Positions 1 through 6,021 of a DNA stretch of 7,042 bases are shown piece after piece. Source of the DNA: Myxococcales bacterium UBA5297 (GTDB lineage: Bacteria; Myxococcota; Myxococcia; Myxococcales; UBA5297); assembly GCA_002408385.1 (NCBI GenBank), contig DHSB01000247.1, forward strand, positions 17,880-24,921, written 5' to 3'. Every line of letters begins with the position of its first letter. Positions within the stretch are counted from its first letter, which is position 1. The position numbers and the translations under genes were made by a program. The notes beneath the pieces were generated by a model. The model saw only the letters and a program-made list of their open reading frames with translations. It was not told the origin of the DNA and did no database searches.

Positions 1-69
1 GTGCCGGCGTCGTGCGTGCGTGCCTGCGGAGGCCTTCGTGCCGGCATCGCGCGGGCACCGGGAGGCCTT
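1..69. repeat. Imperfect tandem repeat upstream of the peptidase gene
   Basis: Two adjacent units share both ends. Each begins with GTGCCGGC (1-8 and 38-45) and finishes with GGAGGCCTT (28-36 and 61-69), while the middles differ in sequence and length. The units are about 37 and 32 bp. They lie in the leader before the peptidase start at 190. An open frame runs through them, but its codons encode no signal peptide or recognisable domain, so I treat the stretch as non-coding. No function is evident and it may be a chance local duplication. Confidence 0.35.
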
Positions 70-174
70 GGTACCGCTGCCGTACGGCGATCCACCGGCC
101 GCCAGGACGAAGGCTGGCGCTCCGGAGACTGGTTTCGCGCTACTTTGTCCGCCACCGCGCACTCGAGACCGAAG

Positions 175-181
175 AAAGGAG
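175..181 (+). promoter_or_regulatory. Ribosome binding site fixing the peptidase start at 190
   Basis: AAAGGAG lies 8 nt before the ATG at 190. It favours that start over the upstream GTG at position 1, which would place about 63 Arg/Gly-rich residues in front of an otherwise perfect signal peptide. Confidence 0.7.
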
Positions 182-189
182 CCCTCGCC

Positions 190-2004
190 ATGAGCGCCAG
201 CGCCCGATCGCTCGCAGCCCTGCTCGCCCTCCTGCCCCTCGCCTTGCCGGCCCGCGCACAGCCGCCCGCCGCGACCCCGGAGCAGGCCAAGGCTTTCGTC
301 ACCGAGGTCAACCGCGACCTGAAGCGGCTGCTCGCCCGGGTCGAGACCGCCGAGTGGATCAAGGCGACCTACATCACGCCCGACACCGAGCGAAACGCGG
401 CCGAGGCGAACGAAGGGTTGATGGCCTACCTGTCGAAGGCCATCGCCGAATCACTGCGCTTTCGCGGCCTGAAGCTGGACCCGGAGACGGCCCGGATGCT
501 CGAGCGGCTGCGCCTGTCGAGCCCGCTGCCGGCGCCGAGCGATGCGGCCAGGCGCGAAAAGCTCGCGGCGACGGCCGCCCGGCTCAGCTCGCTCTACGGT
601 CGCGGCCAGTGGTGCGGCGAGGACGGCAAGCGCTGCCGGGACCTCGGCGCCCTCGAAGACGTGATGCGCAAGAGCCGCCGCTACGACGAGCTGCTCGACG
701 CTTGGGCCGGCTGGCACACCGTGGGCCGGGAGATGAAACCCGCCTACGCGCGGCTGGTCGAGCTCTCGAACGAGGGCGCCCGGGAGATCGGCTTCTCGGA
801 CCTCGGCGAGCTGTGGCGCGCCGGCTACGACATGAGCCCGGCCGGGTTCGAGAAGGAGACCGACCGGCTCTGGCAGCAGGTCAAGCCGCTCTACGACAGC
901 CTGCACTGCTACGTGCGCGCCCGCCTGCAGCGGCTCTACGGCAAGGAGAAGGTGCCCTCCGACGGCCCCATCCCCGCGCACCTGCTCGGCAACATGTGGG
1001 CACAGGAGTGGACCAACCTCTACCCGCTGATCGAGCCGTACAAGAACCACGCGAGCCTCGACGTCGACAGCGCCCTGAAGCGCCAGAAGTACGACGCGGT
1101 CAAGCTCACCCGGCTCGCCGAGTCGTTCTTCACCTCGCTCGGCCTCGACCCGCTGCCCAAGACCTTCTGGGAGCGCTCGATGCTCACCAAGCCGCGCGAC
1201 CGCGACGTCGTCTGTCACGCGAGCGCCTGGGACGTCACCTACGCGGACGACCTGCGCATCAAGATGTGCATCCAGGGGACCGAGGAGGACCTGATCACCA
1301 TCCACCACGAGCTTGGGCACGTTTACTACTACCACGCGTATTTCCAGCTCCCGGTGCTCTTCCAGTCCGGAGCCAACGACGGCTTCCACGAGGCGGTCGG
1401 CGACGCGCTGACGCTGTCGATCACCCCGGCGCACCTGAAGAAGATCGGCCTGCTCAAGTCGGCGCCCAAGGACGACAAGGCGCTCATCAACGTGCAGATG
1501 AAGGACGCCCTCGAGAAGATCGCCTTCCTGCCCTTCGGCAAGCTCATCGACCAGTGGCGCTGGGACGTCTTCTCGGGGAAGGTGCCGCCCGAGCGCTACA
1601 ACGAGGCCTGGTGGGCCTTGAGGCGCAGCTACCAGGGCGTCGCGGCGCCGGTCGAGCGCACCGAGGCCGACTTCGACCCGGGCGCGAAGTACCACATCCC
1701 GTCGAACGTTCCGTACACGCGCTACTTCCTCGCGCGCATCCTCCAGTTCCAGTTCCACCGCGCGCTCTGCCGCGCCGCGGGCCACGCCGGCCCGCTGCAC
1801 GAGTGCTCGATCTACGCAAACCAGGCGGCCGGCAAGAAGCTGCAGGCGATGCTCGCGCTGGGCGCCAGCAAGCCCTGGCCCGAGGCGCTCGAGGCGATGA
1901 CCGGCGAGCGGCAGATCGACGCGACGGCGCTCCTCGAGTACTTCGCGCCGCTGCAGGGGTGGCTGGATCAGCAGAACCAGGGGCGCGCCTGCGGGTGGAA
2001 ATGA
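190..2004 (+). CDS. Exported M2-family peptidyl-dipeptidase (angiotensin-converting-enzyme-like)
   Basis: A 604-residue zinc dipeptidyl carboxypeptidase of MEROPS family M2, expected to remove C-terminal dipeptides from oligopeptides in the periplasm or outside the cell. Residues 1-23 form a signal peptide ending Ala-Arg-Ala before Gln24, with no lipobox cysteine. The zinc site is HELGH (His373, Glu374, His377) plus Glu401 in HEAVGD, with the 24-residue spacing of human ACE. VCHASAW (His343, Ala344) and the K-Y-H...PYTRY segment (Lys500, His502, Tyr509, Arg511, Tyr512) match ACE substrate-binding residues. The three ACE disulfide pairs have counterparts: Cys142/149, Cys342/360 and Cys527/539. 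Counterparts of the chloride-binding arginines are Arg210, Arg478 and Arg511. It is a full-length single catalytic domain without the C-terminal membrane anchor of somatic ACE. The stop overlaps the next gene's start (ATGA). Family assignment is very secure; the natural substrate is unknown. Confidence 0.96.
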   Translation: MSASARSLAALLALLPLALPARAQPPAATPEQAKAFVTEVNRDLKRLLARVETAEWIKATYITPDTERNAAEANEGLMAYLSKAIAESLRFRGLKLDPETARMLERLRLSSPLPAPSDAARREKLAATAARLSSLYGRGQWCGEDGKRCRDLGALEDVMRKSRRYDELLDAWAGWHTVGREMKPAYARLVELSNEGAREIGFSDLGELWRAGYDMSPAGFEKETDRLWQQVKPLYDSLHCYVRARLQRLYGKEKVPSDGPIPAHLLGNMWAQEWTNLYPLIEPYKNHASLDVDSALKRQKYDAVKLTRLAESFFTSLGLDPLPKTFWERSMLTKPRDRDVVCHASAWDVTYADDLRIKMCIQGTEEDLITIHHELGHVYYYHAYFQLPVLFQSGANDGFHEAVGDALTLSITPAHLKKIGLLKSAPKDDKALINVQMKDALEKIAFLPFGKLIDQWRWDVFSGKVPPERYNEAWWALRRSYQGVAAPVERTEADFDPGAKYHIPSNVPYTRYFLARILQFQFHRALCRAAGHAGPLHECSIYANQAAGKKLQAMLALGASKPWPEALEAMTGERQIDATALLEYFAPLQGWLDQQNQGRACGWK

Positions 2005-2561
2005 GCCTGGTCCTCGTCGTTGCGCTTTTCCTGCTGCTCTTCCTCCTGCTCGTCCTGTCGCTGCGGGCGCTGGCCGTCACCGGCGTGCCGGTCTACGCGT
2101 CGAGCGAAGAGGCGGTCGAGGCGGCGCTCGATCTGCTCGACTTGAAGGACGGCGAGACCTTCTTCGATCTCGGCTGCGGCGGCGGTCAGGTGCTGCGCGC
2201 GGCGCGACGGCGCGCGAAGGTGCGGGCGTTCGGCTACGAGCTCAACCCCTTCGCCTTCGCGGCGGCCGCGCTGCGCAGCCTCTTCGACCGCGGCGTGCGC
2301 GTTCGCCCCTTCGACTTTTGCCACGCGAGGCTGCACGAGGCCGACGCGCTCTACGTGTACCTGTTGCCGCGCGCGCTCGAGAGGCAGGTCGAGCTGTTCG
2401 AGAGCGCGCTGCGCGAGGGGACCCGCCTCGTCGCCATCGACTTCCCGGTGCCCGGCTGGACCGAGGCGGCCCGCCGCGAGGTCGGACCTCTCAAGCAACC
2501 GGTGCGGCTCTACGTCGTCGGCGAGCACCGGCGGACCGTGAAAGACGCAGCGAAGGCCTGA
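2001..2561 (+). CDS. Membrane-anchored class I SAM-dependent methyltransferase, FAM173-like
   Basis: A 186-residue protein. Residues 2-26 are an almost uninterrupted Leu/Val helix, predicted to anchor the catalytic part to the membrane. After it come VPVYASSEEAVEAAL (a VPYVPTP-like entry segment), motif I FDLGCGGG (55-62) for SAM binding, and GYELNP (78-83), whose Glu80 would contact the SAM ribose. Next is DALYVYLLP (115-123) in the position of motif IV. The order 'short N-terminal helix, VP segment, GYELNP, YLLP, then a strand ending in FPVPGW' resembles the FAM173/ATPSCKMT lysine methyltransferases, whose characterised eukaryotic members modify mitochondrial proteins such as the ATP synthase c-subunit. 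Bacterial homologues have no assigned substrate as far as I know. Its ATG lies inside the peptidase stop (ATGA), with a weak GGTGG-like ribosome binding site within the peptidase gene, so translation is probably coupled. The methyltransferase fold is secure; the FAM173 link is by eye. Confidence 0.85.
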   Translation: MSLVLVVALFLLLFLLLVLSLRALAVTGVPVYASSEEAVEAALDLLDLKDGETFFDLGCGGGQVLRAARRRAKVRAFGYELNPFAFAAAALRSLFDRGVRVRPFDFCHARLHEADALYVYLLPRALERQVELFESALREGTRLVAIDFPVPGWTEAARREVGPLKQPVRLYVVGEHRRTVKDAAKA

Positions 2562-2570
2562 CAGGAGCGC

Positions 2571-2586
2571 GGTTCGAGCACGAACC
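2571..2586. terminator. Hairpin between convergent genes, possible terminator
   Basis: GGTTCG-AGCA-CGAACC gives a perfect 6-bp stem with a 4-nt loop, starting 10 nt after the methyltransferase stop, in the 123-bp spacer between convergent genes. No T-run follows on either strand, so intrinsic termination is uncertain; it could instead stabilise the 3' end of the transcript. Confidence 0.35.
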
Positions 2587-2684
2587 ACGTCACGGCGGCC
2601 TCGCCCACGCTCATCCCGAGCTTTGCGCCAGGGCTCTGGCCGGCTGCGCGTCCCATGAACCGAACAGCGGATTGCCGTGGGCGC

Positions 2685-3641
2685 CTACCGCGTCGCGAGC
2701 ACCGCGACGGCGATGGCCACGCCCACGGCGAGCGCGCCGGCGAGGACCGCCGCACAGATCCGCCACCCGGAGTAAGGCGCCTTGCCGAGGATGGTCTCGG
2801 CCTTCTGCCCGTGAACGACGACCCGGTAGAGCCGTTGCTTGTACCGGTAGGCGAGCGTGTAGGCGGGCAGCGCGTAGCGCACCGTCTCTAGGCCCGAGAG
2901 CATCACCGCGACCTTCAGCTTGCGGCTCTTGCTGCCCGGCACCTCGGCCTTGGCGACCCGCCCGCTCGCCTCCTTCTCGATGGCCTCGACGATGAGCTTG
3001 CGCGCCCCGGAGCGCGCGGTGTCGAACCGCTCGATGCTCGCCTCGGCGGGCCCGCGCGGCGACTCGGCGGCCATCGAGAGCGCGTAGTCCGCGGTGAGCG
3101 CCTCGCACTCCTTCGCGGTCAGTCCGCGGGAGGCGGAGACGACCACGTCGCGAAAGACGTACGAGGTCTGCCCCGAGTGCGGCGCCCACGCCGCCCGGCC
3201 CGCGCCGGCATCGGAGTCGGCGGTCCAGCTCACCAGCGCCTTCGCGTTGAAGACCCAGGCCGGCCACCAGACCGGCTTCATCGCGTCGAGGGTCGCGCGC
3301 GCGGCGAGGTCGGCGGGGCGAAACCAGGACTTGCGCGCCAGGAAGCGCCCCAGCGCCTTTCGCGCCTCGTCGGGGCTCACGGTAAACGGAAGAAAGGCCT
3401 GCGCCTGCTCGACCGGATCCTCGGGCGTCTCCACCCGCATGACCGAGCCGCAGTAGCCGCACTTGGGCGCCTGCGCCTCGGCTGAATAGGAGACCGAGGC
3501 GCGACAGGCTTGGCAACGCACGATGACGACCTGCGCTGCGGCCGCATCGCGGCGCGCCGGCGCGGTGGCGAGCCCGCAGACCGGGCATCGCAGATCGTCG
3601 GGCTCGAGCGCGCACTGGCACCGCGAGCATCCGTTCGACAC
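2685..3641 (-). CDS. Double zinc-ribbon protein with C-terminal membrane helix
   Basis: A 318-residue protein of unknown function. The N-terminus has two cysteine clusters that look like zinc ribbons: Cys5/Cys8 (also Cys10) with Cys19/Cys22, and Cys43/Cys46 with Cys61/Cys64. A middle domain follows, with FLPFTVS near residue 87, VWWPAWVFNA, and DVVVSASRGL. Near the C-terminus an aromatic strand pattern (LPAYTLAYRYKQRLYRVVVHGQ) leads into GKAPYSGW and a final hydrophobic helix (about 293-316). This layout matches bacterial zinc-ribbon membrane proteins often named 'TFIIB-type zinc ribbon' or, misleadingly, 'primosomal N'-like'. I chose the GTG at 3641 because it places the first CxxC at once after the start, as in the paralogue; a GGAAG about 11 nt upstream may serve as binding site. 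It lies 29 bp after the stop of its paralogue, so the two are probably one operon. Reading further upstream in this frame gives only low-complexity shadow sequence. Confidence 0.85.
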   Translation of the reverse strand: MSNGCSRCQCALEPDDLRCPVCGLATAPARRDAAAAQVVIVRCQACRASVSYSAEAQAPKCGYCGSVMRVETPEDPVEQAQAFLPFTVSPDEARKALGRFLARKSWFRPADLAARATLDAMKPVWWPAWVFNAKALVSWTADSDAGAGRAAWAPHSGQTSYVFRDVVVSASRGLTAKECEALTADYALSMAAESPRGPAEASIERFDTARSGARKLIVEAIEKEASGRVAKAEVPGSKSRKLKVAVMLSGLETVRYALPAYTLAYRYKQRLYRVVVHGQKAETILGKAPYSGWRICAAVLAGALAVGVAIAVAVLATR

Positions 3642-3670
3642 AACCTTCGCTGCTTCCTGCAACCTTCCTC

Positions 3671-4570
3671 CTAGGCTCCGCTCAGGGCGAAGACGATGGC
3701 GGCGAGAACCGCGAGGAGCGCGATGGCCGCCCCGCCGATCTTCAGCCAGGAGAGCGGCGTCTCGCCGTGAACCTCGCCGGACTGGCCGTTGATGACTATC
3801 CGCACCGGCGCAGCCTTCTCGCGATAGCGCGCGGCCATCACCCACACCGGCACGAGACACAGGTCGAGCTCCTCGTTCGACAGCTCGGTCGACTGCTCGA
3901 GCCCTCGATGCTTGTCGCCGGGCATGAAGCCCGAGAGCCGCTCGCCCGTACGCTCGAGCGCCTCGCGACGGGCCACCTCGAGGCACTGCGAGCCGCTCAT
4001 CGAGGGCTCCTCGGCCGCCCAGCCGCTCAGCAGCGCCGGGTCGTAGCGCCGCAGCAACCGCAAGTCGAAGGGCTCAATCGCTTCGAGCTCCTCGTTGGCG
4101 AGCCCGCGCGAGGCGGTCACCAGCACGTCGGGGATGTACTCGGCGAACCGGCCCGAGAGCGGTCGCCACTCGGTCTCGGTCACCCTGCGGGTCTTGGTGA
4201 CCGTCTTGCCGTTCTCGGTCGTGGTGTAGCTCTCGGTGCGCTGGTACTCCTCGCCGATGTCGGCGCTGAAGCCCGAGGTCGCCGCGGAGCTGTAGAGGTA
4301 GGCAGGCACGTAGACGCCGCGCACGTTCTCGACCGCGGCCTTGTGCACCCCCTTCTTCGCGAAGAGGCTGCGCCCACGGAGCCAGTCGGCCGCCCGCTCG
4401 CGCGCCTGGATCTGGCTCACCGAAAAGCCGAGGACGAAGGTCGGCGAGGGGCGTTCCGGGTCGGCCGCGCGCTCGACTATCGAGCTGGCGGCGCAGTACG
4501 GGCACTCGATGGTCCGCAAATTCTCCTCGAGCGCGAGCCTGGCCCCGCACGAGCTGCACTGGACGTCCAA
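3671..4570 (-). CDS. Zinc-ribbon protein with C-terminal membrane helix, paralogue of the next gene
   Basis: A 299-residue protein of unknown function. It has one N-terminal zinc ribbon (Cys5/Cys8 and Cys23/Cys26), then FVLGFSVSQIQARERAADWL, a segment GVYVPAYLYSS, a charged Thr-rich loop (about residues 111-131), and DVLVTASRGL. A strand region with LCLVPVWVMAARY and VRIVINGQSGEVHGETPLSW leads to a C-terminal membrane helix (about 277-296). The same landmarks occur in the same order in the downstream gene, so the two are paralogues. The likely topology is a soluble ribbon domain tethered by its C-terminus, facing the cytoplasm if zinc is bound there; this is inference. The start is TTG, supported by a strong binding site 9 nt upstream and by the ribbon beginning directly after it. 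It is probably first in a two-gene operon transcribed from the spacer at 4571-4903. Confidence 0.87.
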   Translation of the reverse strand: MDVQCSSCGARLALEENLRTIECPYCAASSIVERAADPERPSPTFVLGFSVSQIQARERAADWLRGRSLFAKKGVHKAAVENVRGVYVPAYLYSSAATSGFSADIGEEYQRTESYTTTENGKTVTKTRRVTETEWRPLSGRFAEYIPDVLVTASRGLANEELEAIEPFDLRLLRRYDPALLSGWAAEEPSMSGSQCLEVARREALERTGERLSGFMPGDKHRGLEQSTELSNEELDLCLVPVWVMAARYREKAAPVRIVINGQSGEVHGETPLSWLKIGGAAIALLAVLAAIVFALSGA

Positions 4571-4579
4571 GGTCTGCCT

Positions 4580-4586
4580 CTCCTCC
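4580..4586 (-). promoter_or_regulatory. Strong ribosome binding site for a TTG start
   Basis: Read on the minus strand this is GGAGGAG, with 9 nt to the TTG at 4570. It decides the start of the first zinc-ribbon gene: no ATG or GTG lies at a suitable place nearby, and the CxxC motif follows four codons later. Confidence 0.75.
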
Positions 4587-4668
4587 AGAGTGCCTTGAGG
4601 TATCCGCGATCCGGCGGCGGTCGTCCAGTTCTAGCGACAGCCGACAGCCTGAGCATCGCCCCGAACCC

Positions 4669-4834
4669 AAGCGATCGGTCGATAGGTTGGTAGGGACGCA
4701 CCGCAATGCGCCCGCTGAGCAATTGGGCAGACGCGCGGGCGATCCCGCCGGCCGTCACGAAGGCCAGAACTCCGGCAAGGACCAAAGCGCTCGGTCGCAG
4801 GTTGGTTGGGGCGCATGGCAATGCGCCCGTCGAG
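4669..4834. repeat. Pair of diverged ~50-bp hairpin-bearing direct repeats
   Basis: Copy A (4669-4719) and copy B (4785-4834) lie 116 bp apart in the 333-bp gene-free spacer (4571-4903) between the SHOCT gene and the zinc-ribbon operon. By hand alignment roughly four fifths of positions agree, with one indel. Shared blocks are AAGCG, TCGGTCG, GGTTGGT and GCAATGCGCCCG. Copy B contains a perfect hairpin, GGGCGCAT-GGCA-ATGCGCCC (4809-4828); copy A keeps the same stem with one A/C mismatch. The form recalls the GTAGGGGCGCATTGC...ATGCGCCC intergenic repeats I remember from several bacterial phyla. I see no convincing gene in this spacer; the open frames there read through both repeats and encode nothing recognisable. 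It should also hold the promoter of the zinc-ribbon operon, which I cannot place. Confidence 0.7.
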
Positions 4835-4903
4835 GAATCGAGCACAAGCGAATCGACTCGCTGCGAGCGGTGCGCGCGCCGTCGGTCGGCTCGAACCTCT
4901 CTC

Positions 4904-5149
4904 CTACTGCTGCAGCTCGCGCTTGAGGCGCCAGTACTCGTCGCGGCTGATCTCGCCGCGCGCATAGCGCCTGGTCAGCGTGTCGAGCTCTCGCCCGCCG
5001 CCGTGGCGGGCAGGCGCGGGACCAGCGCTCTTGGCGATAGAGCGGACGAGCAGAATCATGGCCACGAGGAAGACCAACCAGAACGCGGCGGCCGCCGCGA
5101 TCCCCCACAGGCCCCAGCGCCCGTCCGCTCCCCATCCCCAGATACACAT
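4904..5149 (-). CDS. Small membrane protein with C-terminal SHOCT domain
   Basis: An 81-residue protein. It opens with a Trp/Gly-rich stretch (MCIWGWGADGRWGLWG), has one membrane helix at about residues 14-38, a short Pro/Gly linker, then a SHOCT motif at 54-80 (LDTLTRRYARGEISRDEYWRLKREL). SHOCT (short C-terminal domain) is a small helical module found at protein C-termini and thought to mediate oligomerisation; proteins of this size and layout are common and functionally uncharacterised. The ATG at 5149 is chosen over an upstream start at 5239 because AGGAGGAG lies 9 nt before it and the helix then sits near the N-terminus as in relatives. It is transcribed away from the GerW-like gene, with 124 bp between the two starts, so this gap must contain both promoters. 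Confidence 0.88.
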   Translation of the reverse strand: MCIWGWGADGRWGLWGIAAAAAFWLVFLVAMILLVRSIAKSAGPAPARHGGGRELDTLTRRYARGEISRDEYWRLKRELQQ

Positions 5150-5158
5150 CGGTGCGCG

Positions 5159-5166
5159 CTCCTCCT
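5159..5166 (-). promoter_or_regulatory. Strong ribosome binding site for the SHOCT gene
   Basis: On the minus strand this reads AGGAGGAG, 9 nt before the ATG at 5149. It selects the 81-residue product over a 111-residue reading from 5239. Confidence 0.75.
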
Positions 5167-5262
5167 GCGTCAGTAACCACTTGGGCGCCGGACGTCGAGC
5201 CTGCGGTCCCTCGCCCTGGTCCTGATCCACCGCGGGCACGCGCGCTTAGCTTCAGGAGAGTG

Positions 5263-5268
5263 AGGAGG
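5263..5268 (+). promoter_or_regulatory. Ribosome binding site for the GerW-like gene
   Basis: AGGAGG within a purine-rich stretch (5262-5270), 5 nt before the ATG at 5274. A second AGGAG occurs at 5254-5258, too far upstream to serve this start well. Confidence 0.7.
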
Positions 5269-5273
5269 GGCAG

Positions 5274-5639
5274 ATGGAGATCGAAGAAGTCGTCAACGGA
5301 GTGCGCGACGCCTTGACCGTCAAGCGTGTCTTCGGAGAGCCGTACGAGAAGGACGGCGTGACCATCATCCCGGCCGCGGTGGTTCGCGGCGGCGCGGGCG
5401 GCGGGTCGGCCCCGGCTGAAGGCGCGCCAGGCCAGGCAAAGGGCTCGGGCACCGGCTTTGGCATCAACGCCCGCCCGGTCGGCATCTACGTCATCCGCGG
5501 CGAAACGGTGAAGTACCGGCCCGCCGTCGACCTGAACCGCATCATCGCCGGCGCCCAGATAGTGGCGGCCATCGCGTTCATCACCGTCCGCACCATCGCC
5601 CGGGCCCGTTCGCGCATGATGCGCAGGGCCTTGCGCTAG
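5274..5639 (+). CDS. GerW/YtfJ-family protein with C-terminal hydrophobic segment
   Basis: A 121-residue protein. The N-terminal part (VRDALTVKRVFGEPYEKDGVTIIPAAVV, about 9-37) and the later VGIYVIRGETVKYRPAVD (about 69-86) bracket a Gly-rich linker (39-62). This is the pattern of the sporulation protein YtfJ/GerW family, in which a helix, 'GEP...DG.TIIPV', a glycine run and a 'P.G..VI....V...P' strand follow one another. In Bacillus GerW is needed for spore germination, but family members are widespread in bacteria that do not form endospores and their role there is unknown. The C-terminus adds a hydrophobic stretch (about 88-106) followed by an Arg-rich tail, consistent with a membrane anchor with a cytoplasmic basic end. 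It is divergent from the SHOCT gene. Family call is good; any link to sporulation in this organism would be speculation. Confidence 0.83.
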   Translation: MEIEEVVNGVRDALTVKRVFGEPYEKDGVTIIPAAVVRGGAGGGSAPAEGAPGQAKGSGTGFGINARPVGIYVIRGETVKYRPAVDLNRIIAGAQIVAAIAFITVRTIARARSRMMRRALR

Positions 5640-5716
5640 ACGGCCCAACGCGCGACAGCCACTGACGGTCGAGCCAAGGGGTGTCGGGAAATCTCCTTGA
5701 GCTCGGCCCGCTCCCT

Positions 5717-5975
5717 CCGGTCACCTCGAGCGAAGTCGAGAGGCCCGAGCGTAGGCTGAGCCTACGAGGCCGCAGGTCGAGGGGCCTTTCGGCTCCGCTC
5801 CCGCCGCTCGCGCGTCGGGAGCTACGCTCAGGGTGAGCGGAACCGGACGGAGTCGAAGCCCTCGACTCGGCTCGGGCTGACCGGGCTTCGCCCTGTCGGT
5901 TCGAGCGGGGCTTGGCTGGCTGCAATGCCGTCCTTCCGGCCGGCGCCATTCGAGCCGCGCCCGGTCACCTCGAGC
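5717..5975. repeat. Composite palindromic intergenic repeat region
   Basis: The 382 bp between the GerW-like gene and ppa (5640-6021) hold no supportable gene and are mostly repeat sequence. An exact 15-bp direct repeat, CCGGTCACCTCGAGC, lies at 5717-5731 and 5961-5975. Within it are CGAAGTCGA (5731-5739), CCCGAGCGTAGG (5744-5755), a perfect hairpin CGTAGGC-TGA-GCCTACG (5750-5766), and CTACGCTCAGGGTGAGCGG (5822-5840). GAGTCGAAG and CTCGACTCGGCTCGGG follow, then a small GGGC-TTC-GCCC hairpin (5883-5893). The wording is close to the 'CACCCTGAGCGTAGC...GAAGTCGAAGG' class of intergenic repeats that I recall from many environmental bacterial genomes. The blocks appear in both orientations, suggesting nested insertions or a degenerate palindrome. 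Confidence 0.7.
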
Positions 5976-5994
5976 ACAGCTCGGTTCTGCCTCT

Positions 5995-6012
5995 GAACGC
6001 GCCCGGGCGTTC
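5995..6012 (-). terminator. Hairpin after ppa, possible terminator
   Basis: GAACGC-GCCCGG-GCGTTC forms a perfect 6-bp stem with a 6-nt loop, 9 nt downstream of the ppa stop. On the minus strand no T-run follows it, so it is a candidate 3'-end structure rather than a clear intrinsic terminator. Confidence 0.4.
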
Positions 6013-6021
6013 GCCTTTGGA

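Noticed and set aside
1..189. In-frame upstream extension of the peptidase from the GTG at position 1
   Set aside because: It would bury the signal peptide behind Arg/Gly-rich residues, covers a tandem repeat, and the ATG at 190 has a good ribosome binding site.
451..1800. Long minus-strand open frame opposite the peptidase (449 codons)
   Set aside because: It is a shadow of the GC-rich plus-strand gene; its Val/Arg/Leu-rich protein shows no domain, and the plus-strand frame has an unmistakable M2 sequence.
12..2000. Upstream extension of the methyltransferase frame through the peptidase gene
   Set aside because: The extension is Arg/Pro/Ala-rich shadow sequence; the real protein starts at 2001 with its membrane helix.
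4669..4834. Short CRISPR array
   Set aside because: Only two copies, poorly conserved, with a single ~65-bp spacer and no cas genes nearby.
4477..4965. Minus-strand open frame across the repeat spacer with a hydrophobic stretch
   Set aside because: It overlaps the start of the zinc-ribbon gene and the end of the SHOCT gene, and its apparent pattern comes from reading through the two repeat copies.
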